Both the position numbers and the translations under genes were made by a program. Below the pieces are notes generated by a model. That model did not search any database. It was not told the origin of the DNA and saw only the letters and a list, made by a program, of their open reading frames with translations. Below are positions 14,867-16,590 of a stretch of DNA of 16,590 nucleotides, piece by piece (positions within the stretch are counted from its first letter, which is position 1; the number at the start of each line of letters is the position of its first letter). This DNA is from Trueperaceae bacterium (GTDB taxonomy: Bacteria; Deinococcota; Deinococci; Deinococcales; Trueperaceae), in NCBI GenBank assembly GCA_007121175.1, contig SKMG01000126.1:1-16590 (forward strand), given 5' to 3'.

Positions 14867-15808
14867 ATGGAGCCGCCACCGCGTCGCCCCGATCCCATCG
14901 CGCTGCTGCTCTTCGCGGCCTGCGTGCTGCTCGGGTCGGCAAACTTCCTCGCCGCGCGGGTCTCGAACCTCGAGCTGCCGCCGCTGTGGGGGGCGGGGCT
15001 ACGTTTCGGCGTCGCGGCCACCGTCTTCATGGCGATCGCGGCCGCGGCACGCCGGCCCTGGCCTCGCGGGTCGGCGCTGACGCGCACGGTGGGCTTCGGG
15101 CTCCTCAACTTCGGCGTCTTCTTCGCGCTCGTCTACTGGGCGCTCCTGCACGTGACCGCCGGGTCCGCGACCATCGTGCTCGCGTCCGTCCCACTGCTGA
15201 CCCTCTTCCTCGCGGTCGCGCAGCGGCTCGAGCGCTTCCGCGCCCGCGCGCTCTTCGGTGGCGTGGCCGCGCTGCTCGGCATCGCCTGGCTCGGCTTCGC
15301 ACCGGGCGCGCTCGCGGTGCCGTTGCTGCCGCTGCTGGCGGTGGTCGCCGCCGCACTGGCTGTAGCGCAGAGCCTGATCCTCGGCAAGCGCATCAGCGGC
15401 GCCTTCCCGCCGGTCACGAACGCGATCGGCATGACGTGCGGTGCCGTGTTGCTGCTCGTCGCGTCGCTCGTAGCCGGAGAGCAGTGGACTTGGCCGCAGG
15501 TGGCCGCCACGCGCTGGGCGCTGCTCTACATGGTGCTGTTCGGTTCTGTCGCCCAGTTCGCGCTGATACTCCTCCTGATCCGCCGCTGGGCGCCCTCGGC
15601 CATCTCCTACGGGTTCGTGGTCATGCCCGTCAGCACGCTGCTGCTCGAGGCGTGGCTGCTCGGAGTGCCGATCACGCTCGCGGCGCTGATCGGTGCTGGA
15701 CTGGTGATGGTGGGCGTGTGGTTCGGGGCCTTGGCGCCAGACGGCCGTGCCGGCGCAGCTGTGCCGCCGAGACCGGCGCCCGTCCAACCGCTGGAGCCGA
15801 GCGAGTAA
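14867..15808 (+). CDS. EamA/DMT-family transporter, copy 2
   Basis: Paralogue of the preceding gene with identical length (313 aa), the same two-half EamA topology and identical terminal PSE. Differences cluster at residues 48-56, 139-168, 200-223 and the 291-310 tail. The stretches VVMPVSTLLL (251-260) and MVGVWFGALA (281-290) are unchanged. Both copies are intact with no frameshift. The divergent patches include likely membrane segments, so the two may have different substrates, or they may form a dimer as some tandem DMT pairs do. Neither is shown by sequence alone. ATG 14867 has no visible ribosome-binding site. It converges on the inositol-monophosphatase-family gene. Confidence 0.88.
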   Translation: MEPPPRRPDPIALLLFAACVLLGSANFLAARVSNLELPPLWGAGLRFGVAATVFMAIAAAARRPWPRGSALTRTVGFGLLNFGVFFALVYWALLHVTAGSATIVLASVPLLTLFLAVAQRLERFRARALFGGVAALLGIAWLGFAPGALAVPLLPLLAVVAAALAVAQSLILGKRISGAFPPVTNAIGMTCGAVLLLVASLVAGEQWTWPQVAATRWALLYMVLFGSVAQFALILLLIRRWAPSAISYGFVVMPVSTLLLEAWLLGVPITLAALIGAGLVMVGVWFGALAPDGRAGAAVPPRPAPVQPLEPSE

Positions 15809-15843
15809 CGAAGCGACTCGACGGGCACGACACCACCAGAACC

Positions 15844-15863
15844 CGCGCACCTCCACGTGCGCG
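15844..15863. terminator. Hairpin between convergent genes
   Basis: Perfect 7-bp inverted repeat CGCGCAC / GTGCGCG (15844-15850, 15857-15863) with a six-base loop. It lies in the 57-base gap between the second EamA stop and the convergent phosphatase stop. A T-tract is missing. Confidence 0.45.
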
Positions 15864-15865
15864 AG

Positions 15866-16590
15866 TCAGGCCGAGCGGGCGGCTTCCCACACCGCGAGCG
15901 CCTCGTCGACCAGCTCCGGCTCGCCGGCGAAGGTCGCGAGGCCCGGTGCCCGGACCCAGTCGGCTGGCGCGTTGGCGAACACGATCGTGCCGCCGGCCTC
16001 GCGCACCAAGGCGATGCCGGCGGCGACGTCCCACGACTTGAGGCCGAACTGCCAGAAGAGGTCGCTGCGGCCGGCCGCGAAGGCACAGAAGTCGTGGCAG
16101 CAGGCGCCGCTCGAACGAACACCGGCGGCGCGGCGCGCGAGCTCGAAGTACACCCGTTGGTCGACCGCGGCGTGGGCGGACGCCGAACTGAAGTTGGTGC
16201 CGATGAGCGCGTTCGCCATGGCCCGCGGTTCGGGCCGTTGCAGACGCTCCCCCTCGCGCCAGGCGCCTTTGCCCGTCACAGCCCAGTAGACGGCGTCGTC
16301 GACCGAGTCGTAGATCACGCCCAGGACGCTCTCACCGGCCACCACCAAGCCGATCGACACGCAGAAGCCGCGGTAGCCGCGCACGAAGTTGTGCGTGCCG
16401 TCGATCGGGTCGATCACCCAGGTGACGTCGCCGGCGACGTCCTCGTCGAGTCCCTCCTCACCCACGAAGCCGGCCTCGGGCACCAACTCGCGCAGCGCCA
16501 CCACCAGGCGGCGCTGCACCTCGGCGTCGGCGAAGGTGACCATGTCGCCTGGAGTGGTCTTGGTCGAGGTGCCCAAGTCGCCGGCGCCCG
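15866..16590 (-). CDS. Inositol-monophosphatase-family phosphatase, 5' end beyond the right edge
   Basis: Mg-dependent sugar/inositol phosphatase fold. Counting from the TTG at 16576, the metal-site motifs are GEE (39-41), WVIDPIDGTHNF (53-64, with Asp56 and Asp59) and SWDVAAG (181-187, with Asp183). The residues before this TTG (GAGDLGTSTKTTPGDMVT) continue the family's N-terminal pattern, where a Lys-Ser/Thr-x-x-D-x-V-T motif normally sits about 35-40 residues in. The frame is open to the edge, so the true start lies outside and about 30-40 residues are missing. Possible activities include inositol-1-phosphatase, fructose-1,6-bisphosphatase or CysQ-like nucleotidase; the sequence does not decide. 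Confidence 0.85.
   Translation of the reverse strand, partial: GAGDLGTSTKTTPGDMVTFADAEVQRRLVVALRELVPEAGFVGEEGLDEDVAGDVTWVIDPIDGTHNFVRGYRGFCVSIGLVVAGESVLGVIYDSVDDAVYWAVTGKGAWREGERLQRPEPRAMANALIGTNFSSASAHAAVDQRVYFELARRAAGVRSSGACCHDFCAFAAGRSDLFWQFGLKSWDVAAGIALVREAGGTIVFANAPADWVRAPGLATFAGEPELVDEALAVWEAARSA

Larger units (their letters stand above)
14832..15831. repeat. Tandem duplication, copy 2
   Basis: Second copy of the 1-kb unit, offset exactly 1051 bp from the first and separated from it by 51 bases (14781-14831). Similarity starts at GTTGACC and ends at GACTCGACGGGCACGAC after the stop codon. Confidence 0.85.

Noticed and set aside
16574..16576. TTG as the real start of the phosphatase
   Set aside because: The frame is open to the edge and the residues before it continue the family pattern; the family's first helix would otherwise be missing.

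Overview
The window is GC-rich, densely packed bacterial DNA made of four gene blocks. Both ABC substrate-binding proteins carry cleavable signal peptides without a lipobox cysteine, which suggests a diderm with a periplasm. The tandem EamA genes appear to have leaderless promoters, a style common in Deinococcota. Together these fit a Deinococcota/Truepera-like organism, but that assignment is a weak inference.

Block 1 (1-6791, minus strand) reads as a sialic-acid utilisation operon. In transcription order it holds a FadR-type GntR regulator, a peptide/opine-family substrate-binding protein, two Dpp-type permeases, an N-acetylneuraminate lyase with every key residue in place, and a GH33 sialidase that runs off the left edge. 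The sialidase is an uninterrupted reading frame of at least 492 codons with no stop in the window. The promoter has TTGACA, a 17-bp spacer and TAGATT, and a perfect 15-bp palindrome fills the spacer, which looks like the regulator's own operator. No ATPase gene for this transporter is present.

Block 2 (6904-11692, plus strand) is divergent and is a complete LIV-type (HAAT family) ABC importer: binding protein, LivH, LivM, LivG and LivF, with overlapping genes. In both blocks a perfect 12-bp hairpin separates the binding-protein gene from the first permease gene, as expected if the binding protein is made in excess.

Block 3 (11772-13693, minus strand) pairs a URO-D-family protein carrying the His-x-Cys...Cys zinc pattern of corrinoid methyltransferases with a creatininase-family amidohydrolase. 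It converges on livF, and both stop codons lie inside a shared 12-bp inverted repeat.

Block 4 (13781-16590) is a tandem duplication of a 1-kb unit, each copy holding a promoter and an EamA/DMT transporter gene. The copies are offset by exactly 1051 bp with no gaps, and about 77% of protein residues are identical. A convergent inositol-monophosphatase-family gene follows and is cut by the right edge. I saw no tRNA, rRNA, CRISPR, insertion sequence or phage gene. No gene-free stretch exceeds about 150 bases.
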